From positions 1,041-14,459 of the forward strand of contig JADGJH010000783.1 of assembly GCA_027596945.1 (NCBI GenBank): a stretch of 13,419 nucleotides of DNA, in the 5' to 3' direction. Below the pieces are notes generated by a model. The model was not told where the DNA came from. It worked only from the letters and a program-made list of their open reading frames with translations, and searched no databases. The stretch is from Physocladia obscura (Eukaryota > Chytridiomycota > Chytridiomycetes > Chytridiales > Chytriomycetaceae). The position numbers and the translations under genes are program-made. Positions 1 through 10,109 of this stretch are shown here, in pieces (positions within the stretch are counted from its first letter, which is position 1; every line of letters begins with the position of its first letter).

Positions 1-82
1 TTTAGTTGAAAGCATTATCTGTTGAGACATCTGTTCAAAGGGTAACATTTTATTTGTAACTGGTTGATGTCCATTTATTTCA

Positions 83-1110
83 ATGAAATCCAGCGATATT
101 GTTCGTAACGAAATCAAAGAGTTCGTCGAAAGTACGCCTAAATGCAAAATTCTTGATGTTGGTTGTGCAAACGGCTGGTGGCTTGACTCAATTGGAAAAG
201 TTTATCATTCTGCTGAATTGTACGGACTTGTAAGAATTTTATTTTTGATTGATTTTATATTTTCAAACACGCGCACATAAAATAAAAAAAAGGATTTGGC
301 GCCATCTGTCATCGAAAAAGCCAAAACACTTTTGCCAAATGCGAATTTTGTTGCGGGAAATGCAGTCAACGGATTACCATATGAAGATAACACGTTTGAT
401 TTTGTTCATCAGCGATACCTTGTTTTAGGCTTGCAAAAACCTGAGTTTCCGACAGTTATCCGCGAATTGATGCGTATCACAAAACCAGGTGGATGGATTG
501 AACTGGTTGAGGTAAAATGGTTCTTGCGTTTTCTTTCTTTTTTTCTTTTTTTTGATCTAAAAGATCTGTAACCATAGGTTGACTGCGTACTGTCTCGATG
601 TGGACCAATTTATCAGAACTATTTGGCCAAAGGTTTGTGTTGTGATTTCTTTCTTTATCAACTTGCTGTTATTGTTAAATTTAATACTGTTATCGTTGAT
701 GTTTTTCAGTTGCAGAATTGATGACTCTTCGTCAACTTGACATACTTGGCGGCACGAATCTTGTCAATTATGTTTCACTCGCAGCGCAAAAAACACGATT
801 TCGAGTGAAAAAAATTGTGAAGGCAACCGTTTCAATGCCAATTAACTGGGGTGGACCTATCGGCGATATGGTTGCCACCGATCTCAAACATGCTAACTAC
901 AATTTAGAAGATGTTATGCATAAACTGATTGGGGTTTCAAGACAGGATTTCAAAAGTGAGATTGACAAGATGTTTGAAGAATCAAAAGAATACAAAACAT
1001 TTGCGAGTAAGTTTATATCTTTCATTTAATGCTTTTTTAATTTTTAATTCATTAATTAATTAATTTTGGTAGATACGCACTGTGTGTCTTTTCAAATCGA
1101 AAAGAAGTGA
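83..1110 (+). CDS. Class I SAM-dependent methyltransferase (fungal, five exons; N-terminus may be incomplete)
   Basis: Probable small-molecule or protein methyltransferase using S-adenosylmethionine; substrate unknown. Spliced exons are 83-229, 293-511, 578-632, 710-1006 and 1073-1110, with GT-AG introns of 63, 66, 77 and 66 nt and matching phases, giving 251 aa. Motif I (ILDVGCANG, residues 23-31) is the SAM-binding glycine-rich loop. The exon 1-2 junction creates YGLDLAP, whose Asp50 is the usual ribose-binding acid. AGNAVNGLPYEDNTFDFVH (about 70-88) covers motifs III-IV, and the post-motif PGGWIELVE lies at 114-122. The C-terminal half resembles the lid region of fungal TAM/LaeA-like enzymes. 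ATG 83 is the first in-frame Met, but motif I starts unusually early, and TCCAG just after the ATG (acceptor at 92-93) could begin an internal exon, so upstream exons outside the window are possible. No specific pathway can be assigned. Confidence 0.82.
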
Positions 1111-1127
1111 AAATTTTGATTGGTTGA

Positions 1128-1133
1128 AATAAA
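1128..1133 (+). terminator. Putative polyadenylation signal of the methyltransferase gene
   Basis: A canonical AATAAA lies 18 nt after the methyltransferase stop codon, in the roughly 50 bp between that stop and the tail of the dead retroelement. It fits a very short 3' UTR. A+T richness makes chance occurrence possible. Confidence 0.4.
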
Positions 1134-1204
1134 AGTGATTCACATGAAAGAAATGAATTTTTTGTTAAAAAAAATTTTTTTTTAAATTTTTATTTAAGAA
1201 TAAA

Positions 1205-1660
1205 AGAAAAGGAAATGAAAGCGATAGCTGAACAAGAAATTTTGATTCCATTCTTAAGGAGATGGATTGGGTAATAGCTTTCTGCAATCCAAAACCTACT
1301 ATCTGAAAAATGATTGCATGGCCAACATCTACTCTGATCATGTCTCTCTGTACCAGCATATCCTTCAGTTTCCCCAAAAACTCCTGTGCAGAAGATCCTA
1401 AGCCTTCAATCGTGTCCATCACAAAAGGTAGGAAGGCAAATTTTAGACTTTCACGGACTTGTCAATATTTTGCATTTTTCCTGTCTTCCTCTCTTTTGAG
1501 AGGCTTTGCTACTTGAAAATCTCCAGTGAACTCCATGAGATTGAGTGGGTGAATTATTTCAACACCTAAGCACAGCTGCTTGCTGCCCCAGAAGTCATAA
1601 ACTAAAAGGTTAGCTGGCCACAAGCCCCCAGATTCTGATGGTAAGGCCACTTCACCATTT
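1205..1660 (-). pseudogene. Retroelement C-terminal domain, nuclease-like remnant
   Basis: The upstream piece (1462-1650) reads SGGLWPANLLVYDFWGS, then CLGVEIIHPL, and ends REEDRKNAKY. The downstream piece in the same frame (1165-1440) begins PFVMDTIEGLGSSAQEFL. In related elements this region usually has an acidic residue before LLVYxW, an acidic DxT-type position after the next strand and a lysine near the AKY end, a layout like PD-(D/E)XK nucleases. Here the first position is Asn (PAN) and the second reads GVE, so the putative active site is probably lost. The nuclease reading is inference from spacing; membership in the retroelement is firmer. Confidence 0.5.
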
Positions 1661-1676
1661 TCATGACCAACAATTC

Positions 1677-2210
1677 CTACTTGTTGACATAGACTTGCCA
1701 GGATGTCTCTAATATAATTGTACCTCTAATTTGTGTGCAGCTAAGGCATGGTTGCCAAAAGAGTCTTGAATTTTTTGAGAAACATGGCATTTCTGTATGC
1801 TGGTAAATAGTTTTATGATTATTATAAAGCAAAGAATAATTCTGTAGAGACATGCAAAGTCCAAGTCCCACAATGGGTAGTGCTAATAGGAATGCAGATG
1901 CCTCTGGCTGTTGTAGTAAATCCAATAGTGCCAAGTGTCTAGGGAGGAGATAACTGCCATTAGATATAATATCAAACCAATATGCATTGGAGCCTCTTGT
2001 ATTACAAAAATCTTGGGCCAATCTTTTATAGAAGAGATCTGCCAAAAATTTTTGGGTTTTGGTGTGGCAGACAATTCTGATACAAGAGGCTTTGAATTTC
2101 CACAATTCAAGAGTGTTTCCAAAAAGGTGAGAGAGGCAACAAAAGAGGGGTGCTTTTTGAGTTGCGCTGTAGTTTTTTGAAGAATATTTGCTTGCAGTTC
2201 CATGGTTGAT
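1677..2210 (-). pseudogene. Retroelement polyprotein, thumb/connection fragment in two frames
   Basis: Two overlapping minus-strand frames carry consecutive parts of the same ancestral protein. The first (starting near 2203) reads ELQANILQKTTAQL and FVASLTFLETL, then loses sense near the phrase SATPKPKNFW. The second resumes with KFLADLFYKRLAQDF and continues through SNAYWFDIISNG, LLPRHLALLDLL and ALPIVGLGLCMS. The switch marks a small indel near 2060-2080. No known catalytic motif is present; the assignment comes from its position between the RT palm and the C-terminal domain and from the continuous protein-like composition. The end of the second frame (below about 1850) looks degraded. Confidence 0.6.
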
Positions 2211-2514
2211 GTTACAGAGCCAATAAAGGCAAAACTTGACAGGTCTTTGGCTTGTAGTATCTCAAGTCCACCATATTTTAGAGGAAGAGAAGTTTATGGG
2301 AATTGAACATCCTGAAACTTTGTCCCAATAATATGTGCTAGAGCTTTATGCAATGCTTTGTCAAATGTGGATATTCCCTCAGTAATAAAAGATGGAGAGC
2401 AAGTTTGTAGTGTATAAGTAAACTTTGGGATTCCAAGACAAGCTCATAAAAGAAGCAATTGACAGTGAGGATTTTGAAGTGCAGAAAATTTTGCAATACA
2501 TTGACAGCATTTAG

Positions 2515-3195
2515 CCTTTGAAAAATGTCATAATAAATTCCAGGTTGGCAAAGACTGCGCCTTCTAAAAGTTTAACTCCAGAGTCGGCTGATATTAATCT
2601 CATCTCAAATGGGAAGATAGACCATTTGCAATCTGGTGTGGACCAATATACTTTACATTTTGAGACATTGAGATAGAGACTTAAGGAGGGGTCAGATTCT
2701 GCTACAGTAAGAAAAGCTTTATGTAATTCAGCTGTATTACCAAAAAGGATCTAATTGTTCATAACAGCGCCAGCAGTTTGAATTTTGCAAGCTTTGTGGA
2801 CTTGTTCTTATGGAATAAGAAGTAACGACCAAGTGGGTCCCCCTGTTGGACTCCAATGCATGATGTAAAAGATTCTTTCCCAAAGTAAAGATTACTCATG
2901 CAGCCATATGTGAATTCCACCCAACAACTTATATCTGGGCAAAATTTTTGGACTTGCTGGAATATTGATTGCCTTTGCACTAAATTGAATGCATTCTGAA
3001 AATCCAAAAGCATGAGAGAATCTCCATGGATATTTCCCTTAGTTTCAACAACCAGTGTATTGAATGAGTGTAGAACTGCTTCAACACCTCCTGGGATCCC
3101 ACTCAATACTGATGCAGTTCTTTGAGTGTTTCAGTTATTGTTGGTTTTACATATGCAATTGCCAGTTTGGAAACTAATTTATACAAATCTTCTGA
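2515..3195 (-). pseudogene. Reverse transcriptase palm domain, inactivated
   Basis: In order on the minus strand: LVSKLAIAYVKPTI (about 3150-3190), a stop plus frame change, then GIPGGVEAVLHSF, motif A as LLDFQNAFN (first catalytic Asp kept), and motif B as GVQQGDPLG (about 2840-2870). After motif B the frame changes again. The position expected to carry the YxDD catalytic motif reads MNN followed by a stop (2751-2762), so both catalytic Asp are replaced by Asn. The new frame then stays open for about 80 codons (2515-2750), including AELHKAFL, LNVSKCKVYW and SADSGVKLLEGAV, which are typical of the post-palm region of this RT family. RT identity rests on motifs A and B plus order; loss of activity follows from the lost Asp pair, stops and frameshifts. 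Confidence 0.82.
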
Positions 3196-3420
3196 ACTCC
3201 AGAGACTTATTTGCTTTCATTCTAGTATCTGATTGGACACTGACAGTTGAAAATGACAGAATTGATTGCACAAGCAGAGGCACAAGTCTATTAACACAGC
3301 AGGGTGCATAACTACATTTTTGTGAGCTGCAAGAGTTACATCAAGTGAGAGGATTGAGATGAAAACACTGGGGACAGGGCCACCCTTTGACCAGAATAAC
3401 ACTTGTTCTAATTTTTAGCA

Positions 3421-4075
3421 AGAAACTACATTATCAAGAAAAAATTGCAACTTAATGGCCCATATGTGGTTTTGATTTGACATCATGTGTTAAAGTACTG
3501 TTTTGTTTGTTTTTTTTCAGAGCAGCCATGTACTTCATGGAGTGGGCAGGCAATAAAACTTGGTGGAGGCCTGGACAGATTTAATTTTGATTAGAAATAG
3601 AAACAGATATAGAACTGGAATTGAAACAAGGCAGGACCTGAGTGTAAGTGTCAATGTTTGCTGAAGACATCTCCAAGTCAGGCATATTACCTTCTAGAGA
3701 AGTCCTAGGGATGGCACACTAAAAAGGATATCCACTAACTCATTCCATAGCATTGCTAGACCTGTTGTGAGTGTCATGGAAGGCAGGAGTGGAAGAGATG
3801 CAAAGAGAAGGTTGGTACATATCCCTTGGGTTGCTGTGAGTCCAGTACAGCAGCCCCAAGTGTCATTCTCATGGTGAAAGACCTGCAGTGGTGCAGAGAC
3901 ACCAATTGAGCTTGATGCACCATCAGCCTTGCAGAGCTGTTTGATCCTGCAAACAACATGCCATTTTTCAGAACATTTTCAATTTATTAATTCAAGTCCA
4001 AAACCCAACAAGAAACAAAACAAATTAATAAGAAAACCCAAAACATGAATAATCAAAAAGAATCAAACAAGCAGA
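3421..4075. other. Gene-free CpG-less stretch, possibly the 5' part of the retroelement
   Basis: I find no CG dinucleotide in this interval. Both strands have only short open stretches; the longest (3774-3959, minus) has no recognisable domain. Composition matches the dead element to its left, so it may be that element's decayed 5' region or another old insertion. Confidence 0.4.
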
Positions 4076-4077
4076 TG

Positions 4078-4225
4078 ACCAATAAATAAATAAAATTATG
4101 TACGAAATATAAATAAACAAATATATACAAAATATATATAAATACAAATAAATACAAATATTTACAGAATATAAATAAACAAATATTTACAAAATAATAA
4201 ATAAATATTTCAAAATAAATATCAG
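4078..4225. repeat. A/T-rich degenerate tandem repeat
   Basis: About 150 bp built from variants of ATAAATAAACAAATAT and ATACAAATA. The 16-mer ATAAATAAACAAATAT occurs exactly at 4109-4124 and 4171-4186. Minus-strand translation gives only a Tyr/Phe/Ile-rich open stretch (4053-4262), which is a by-product of the repeat. Confidence 0.7.
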
Positions 4226-4260
4226 ATAAAGTCAGGGAGTTTTGAACAAACTCAACCATC

Positions 4261-4277
4261 ATGTGAGAATCTCACAT
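4261..4277. repeat. 17-bp palindrome
   Basis: ATGTGAGA, a central A, then TCTCACAT: two perfect 8-bp arms. It lies just beyond the A/T-rich repeat. It could be a terminal remnant of a mobile element or a protein-binding site; nothing else supports either. Confidence 0.5.
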
Positions 4278-4850
4278 TAGAAATGAGGCACAGAAGTTTA
4301 TCTTGAGGCACAAAATTGAGCATTTTAAAAGTAGTTCTATTCTTGGAAATAAATAATAAGATTCTAAAATAATTGTACTTTATTGTGCCAATTCCACCAG
4401 TTCAAGTGAATCTACCTCTGTAGGCATGGATATTAGTCTTCTAAATATTACAACAAAGTCTGTATTAAGTATTAATCTTCAACTCTGACTACATCCCATA
4501 CTTCAATCTTGAATTATTGTTATTTAGTTCTGAGAGATTAAGTATTGAATTAGTTGACTCAAGCTGATACAGCTATGAACACTGCTACTGTTACTTTTCT
4601 ACACTTGTTGCCAATCTCCTACTCTACAATTTACTTCAAAATTTGCCACCAGAGTCAGAGTAGAATGTGGCTGTCACCACCTTTATCTTCTCATTTAACT
4701 TCATTCATAATGCTTGGATTTGCCAACAAAGGAGCTTTCCATCTCAAATTTAAACTTGTTGAATTTATCTTAGCGCTGTTTGATTGTGGTATTTTCCACA
4801 GTTTTTGACAATATATAATAAAAAAATTGGCATTTTCAAATTGCATTTTG

Positions 4851-4870
4851 GTAGTTTTTTGCAAAACTAC
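4851..4870. repeat. Perfect 8-bp hairpin
   Basis: GTAGTTTT, loop TTGC, AAAACTAC, followed on the plus strand by a T run. In this A+T-rich setting it may be chance; no gene ends close by on the plus strand, and on the minus strand it is about 190 bp beyond the ligase stop codon. Confidence 0.4.
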
Positions 4871-5055
4871 ATTTTTTTTTTTCGAAGTTAAATTTCAACT
4901 AAATCATAGACATACTTTGAAGTTGATTTGATAAAGTTATAAATATTTACCTTGTTTATGTTTTGAACTTTGAAAAAAAAACTTTTTTCCTTCAAAACTT
5001 CAGCAATATTTGATTCAACCATCTCACTTTTCATCTCATCAGTATCTCTGCAAAT

Positions 5056-6405
5056 TCAAGCTTTGTGTAATCCTGCAGCAACCATAGCATCTCTCATGTA
5101 AACACCAAGCTTTGCAGGTGATGGAGTAACATGTACTCCGGCCTTTTCCAGAGCAGCAACCTTGTCTTCAGCCTTTCCTTTCCCACCAGAGATAATGGCG
5201 CCAGCATGTCCCATACGACGACCAGGCGGTGCAGTTCGGCCAGCAATGAAGGAAACAACAGGCTTTGGAATGTTTCTAGTCAAGTTGTACTTGATGAGAT
5301 ATTCTGCAGCTTCTTCTTCTGCAGATCCACCAATTTCTCCGATCAAAATGATGCCTTGGCGGAAAAAATAAGTAAATCAATTTTGATGAATGTCTCTTGG
5401 TCGTTATACTAAACCTCAATTCACTTTTGTTTGCTGTTTTTCTTCATTTCTCATTTCTCACTTCACTAATCAAAAAGTAAATAAATCACCTTCAGTCTCA
5501 GGATCATTCATAAACACGTTAAGCGCGTCAATAAAATTTGTTCCATTGAATGGGTCCCCACCGATGCCAATGCACAGCGATTGGCCAAGACCTACAGCCG
5601 TAGTTTGGGCGACAGCTTCGTAGGTGAGAGTTCCCGATCTGGACACGACGCCGATTTTTCCCGTGGTGTGAATATGGCCAGGCATGATTCCAATTTTGCA
5701 TTCGTTTGGTTTGATGATGCCAGGACAGTTGGGGCCGATGAGACGAGTTTTGTTTTGGGCAAGCAAAATTTTCGTCACCTATCAAACAAATATAAAAAAA
5801 CACAACGACTTGTCAGAAAGAGGAGTAAAAATATCAACAAAAAAATGTATTACCTTAACCATGTCCTGCTGCGGGATACCTTCTGTGATACACACGGCAA
5901 GAGGAACTTCGGCTTCGATTGCTTCAATAATTGCAGCAGCAGCGCCTGGTGGGGGAACATAGATGACCGACGCGTGGGCACCGGTTTCCTTGACAGCCTG
6001 CATAATTTAACGCTTTTTTAGGAGCACAAGATATGAGTTTGGTTTTGTCATCCTCAATAATGAGGGGTTGACGAAATATTTATACCTCTTTCACGGAGCT
6101 GAAAACGGGCAGACCCAAGTGCAACGTACCCGCCTTCTTGGGTGACACACCTCCAACCATATTAGTTCCATATTCGATTGCTTGTTTCGAGTGGAACGTT
6201 CCCTGCAAAAAAGGTGTTACGAAAAAAAAGTGAAATATTTATAAAATACCTGCTTTCCGGTGAAACCCTGGCAGATAACTTTAGTTTTTTTATTGATGAG
6301 CATATTAGAATACGTTGATTCATAGCCTGCCGTTGCAGACGCGAAGCTGCGGCGTTGCAACCCTGATTGATATTCGTTTCGTATCATTAACGTTGGTCGT
6401 ATCAT
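5056..6405 (-). CDS. LSC1: Succinyl-CoA ligase alpha subunit, mitochondrial (five exons)
   Basis: Alpha subunit of succinyl-CoA synthetase, which interconverts succinyl-CoA and succinate with formation of ATP or GTP in the mitochondrial TCA cycle, paired with a beta subunit not in this window. Exons on the minus strand are 6405-6250, 6202-6086, 5997-5854, 5778-5490 and 5354-5056; all junctions are GT-AG with compatible phase, giving 334 aa, close to the yeast protein. Residues 1-25 are basic and hydroxylated without acids except one ([18 protein letters not shown]), typical of a matrix-targeting peptide. The CoA-binding fold starts at [17 protein letters not shown]. The conserved [11 protein letters not shown] and [12 protein letters not shown] segments follow, then [14 protein letters not shown] (241-254). 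Phosphohistidine His285 lies in [13 protein letters not shown]. An in-frame stop at 6471-6469 with no intervening ATG supports the start at 6405. All key residues seen are intact. Confidence 0.96.
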
Positions 6406-6551
6406 ATCGTGGCGTTTTGTGATCCCAACGAATGAAAAGCGAATAAACGCGGTAAGTGGATATTTGGCTTAGCAACGTTTGTTGCTGTTTTGTTTCTTTT
6501 CGACGAAAAGCGTCGCTGCCAAAAGGAAGGCTCACCGATTCTCGCAAACAT
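6402..6551 (-). promoter_or_regulatory. Upstream ORF overlapping the succinyl-CoA ligase alpha start codon
   Basis: A 49-codon ATG-initiated frame upstream of the ligase gene ends in TGA at 6404-6402, which overlaps the main ATG as ATGA. Its Arg-rich stretch FWQRRFSSKRNK superficially resembles a targeting peptide, but it is in a different frame from the main protein. It could lower or condition initiation at the main ATG if the transcript begins upstream of 6551. It may also lie outside the mRNA or be chance. Confidence 0.3.
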
Positions 6552-6962
6552 TTTCGAGTTTGAAAAAAGATATCTGAAACAACGATCTGAACGTAAAACA
6601 ATACAGAAAAAGAGTATGTTTCTATCCTTCAAACTCCACCCAACCCCGCGCCAGTGACGACACCAGAGAACCGTATTCAATTTAAAAAAAGAAAAACTCG
6701 CAAGAACGAGAAACTTGATTTATGCAAATCAATGCGGCAATTGCGTTTGAGAGCGGCTTTAGTTGCTGCCTCCGCCGTGTGCTGCACCTGATCGCGGATT
6801 GTATCGTGTTACTTGTCCTTGCTTTTTTTGGTTGCTGATGCCGACCCAAATCTTGATCTTATCTGAGGCGAATCCACCCAAACCTCTCTTACAAAATTAT
6901 GCCAAGCCAGCAGTAACCATCTAACAATTTGTACAAACCAAATACTACGATAGCTCAAGCAA
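6406..6962. promoter_or_regulatory. Divergent promoter region between succinyl-CoA ligase alpha and SNF1
   Basis: The 557 bp between the two outward-facing start codons must hold both promoters. It is richer in G+C and CG than the flanking dead DNA. I see no confident TATA box or known factor site. An inverted CGACG/CGTCG pair lies at 6501-6515. On the plus strand a short upstream ORF of five codons (6899-6916, MPSQQ) precedes the kinase ATG. No further gene is supported here. Confidence 0.6.
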
Positions 6963-8957
<1,995 letters not shown>

Positions 8958-9023
8958 AAAGGAAAAAAATATAATATGGGAATATGTAGTTGTCTCATTT
9001 TATTTTATGTACCATTTTAATAG

Positions 9024-9155
9024 TGCTGCAGCTTTTCGTTGCAGAAAAGTGCAGGGCACAAATTTTTGGTGAAAATCGATAAAAAGACAAAACCAGCAGC
9101 CCTCGCTGCCGAGCCCAAAAATTCCGCAGCTGCCACCGCCGCCGACAATAGGTAA
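9024..9155 (+). other. Orphan coding-like island after SNF1
   Basis: A locally G+C- and CG-rich segment in otherwise A+T-rich DNA. One plus frame is open from a TAG at 9021 to a TAA at 9153-9155 and reads KSAGHKFLVKIDKKTKP followed by an Ala-rich EPKNSAAATAADN tail. It has no ATG. It is bounded by acceptor-like GCAG sites (9029-9044) and by AG|GTAAAA at 9150-9157, a good donor. It may be an internal or last exon of a gene interrupted by the neighbouring dead element, or a leftover gene piece. I do not recognise the protein. Confidence 0.3.
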
Positions 9156-9186
9156 AAAAGAATGAAATTTGAATGAAACCGCAGCA

Positions 9187-10092
9187 TCACTTATTTATTA
9201 AAAGCCCTGTAATGCTATAACCAACCAATTCTTTCAAGGCCACAGAGTTTTAGTCATCTTTGATTCGACCCTGCCAAGCTTCTCCTACCAATAAAAATTT
9301 GACCTTTGTTTGAAGTTTTATGTAATAGAAGATTTCATAAATGACTGCTTTCAACAGTCCAACTTCATCAATAAAAATGTATTAGTACTTTTTAGCGGCA
9401 TTCACTGCATTTTTCAACTTACACCTCCCGTTATTATCAACATGAAAGAAATGATGGACAGTTTGACTGTTAATTAATGTAGCTGCTTTATTTGTGCTTG
9501 CAAACAAAAAATTCAACCTGCATCAAATTCTTTGATCCTCAGTTGACTTACTGGTATCTGCCATTCCACTTAATAACCTCCTCTACAATTGATTCTCAAT
9601 TGGAATCAATTCTTTGTCAGTTAATTAGAAAGAATAAGAACTTTTGAATGACTTAGAGACCTTGAAATCTTTTGGAAGTGACTCTATTCTATAATTAACA
9701 ATATTTGGTTTACATTCAACATCAACAACAAGATAATCAGTTGTTGACTTGAAAATTCTTCCCCCCATTTTCATTTTTAGTTGATGCAACATCATGTTTC
9801 CATTTCAATTACTTACAAATATATTGGGATTGTGTTGAAATGTTTCAATGAATCATTTTTGATTGAAATGGAATATAGTTTTGGGTTGTGTGAAGCATAT
9901 GAATAAACTGTTTGAAAAAAAATATCAAACAGCATCATTCAAACTCACTGTAAATCTGTCCCTTTGTTTCTTGTCACTTTTTTTGTTTAAACATCCAACA
10001 AAGCAATTTACAATTAATTTCACAACCCTTACCATTTACTTCCCAACAGTGTTTACAATCTTACTAAAACAAAATCTAAGACTGAGTCCGTT
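9187..10092 (-). pseudogene. Decayed family B DNA polymerase-like / superfamily 1 helicase fusion
   Basis: One minus-strand frame runs about 300 codons with ten stops (codon starts 10038, 9927, 9855, 9807, 9627, 9585, 9525, 9384, 9252, 9189) and no net frameshift. Helicase motifs occur in order: degenerate Walker A GMADTSKST (9567-9541; consensus GxxGxGK[ST]), motif Ia ASTNKAATLIN plus QTVHHF (9501 down), Walker B IFIDEVGLL (9378-9352), motif III KFLLVGEAWQ (9300-9271) and NSVALKEL (about 9249-9226). This is the Pif1/RecD-like SF1 pattern. Upstream, VKLIVNCFVG (10023-9994) fits the family B polymerase Kx3NSxYG motif, and about 83 codons later TTDYLVV (from 9744) sits where YxDTDS belongs. The helicase call is strong; the polymerase call is moderate, since I found no exonuclease motif or DxxSLYP. 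Nothing here can encode a working product. It is probably a remnant of a replicative DNA element or endogenised virus. Confidence 0.65.
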
Positions 10093-10109
10093 TATTCTCT
10101 TTGAATTGT

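Larger units (their letters stand above)
1160..3420 (-). mobile_element. Decayed non-LTR-type (LINE-like) retroelement
   Basis: Reading leftward on the minus strand, pieces of one long polyprotein occur in order: fingers (about 3300-3400), palm (2515-3195), thumb and connection (1677-2400) and a C-terminal domain (1205-1660). They fall in different frames and contain several stops, so the copy is dead. After the C-terminal piece comes an A/T-rich stretch (1160-1195) which on the minus strand contains AATAAA (1189-1194) and A runs, as expected for the 3' tail of a target-primed element. I could not recognise target-site duplications or the true 5' end; 3421-4075 has the same CpG-poor composition and may belong to it. 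Only five CG dinucleotides remain between 1561 and 4080. The family is unresolved; motif B spelled QQGDPLG and a nuclease-like C-terminus suggest an R2/CRE-like architecture, but that is inference. Confidence 0.75.
4226..5055. other. A/T-rich intergenic DNA with no supported gene
   Basis: This stretch separates the retroelement block from the 3' end of succinyl-CoA ligase alpha. It holds a 17-bp palindrome (4261-4277), an 8-bp hairpin (4851-4870) and an imperfect A-run/T-run inverted repeat near 4970-5000 that would lie in the 3' flank of the ligase gene. An 84-codon plus-strand open stretch at 4554-4808 has no recognisable motif and sits in CpG-poor DNA, so I do not call it a gene. Confidence 0.5.

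Noticed and set aside
1935..2180. 81-codon plus-strand open frame in the retroelement
   Set aside because: It is the reverse of the thumb/connection fragment, which has the recognisable protein sense on the minus strand.
4078..4225. CRISPR-like array
   Set aside because: The repeats are degenerate A/T words without unique spacers, and the DNA is eukaryotic.
4554..4808. 84-codon plus-strand frame as a new small gene
   Set aside because: CpG-poor intergenic composition, no motif, no splice or promoter support, and its first codon is TTG.
5581..6021. 146-codon plus-strand open frame
   Set aside because: It lies antisense over succinyl-CoA ligase alpha exons and has no motif; the minus-strand gene explains it fully.
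9187..9591. Intact host PIF1 helicase gene with introns
   Set aside because: The stops interrupt the core motifs themselves and are not flanked by splice sites that would remove them; Walker A glycines are also lost.
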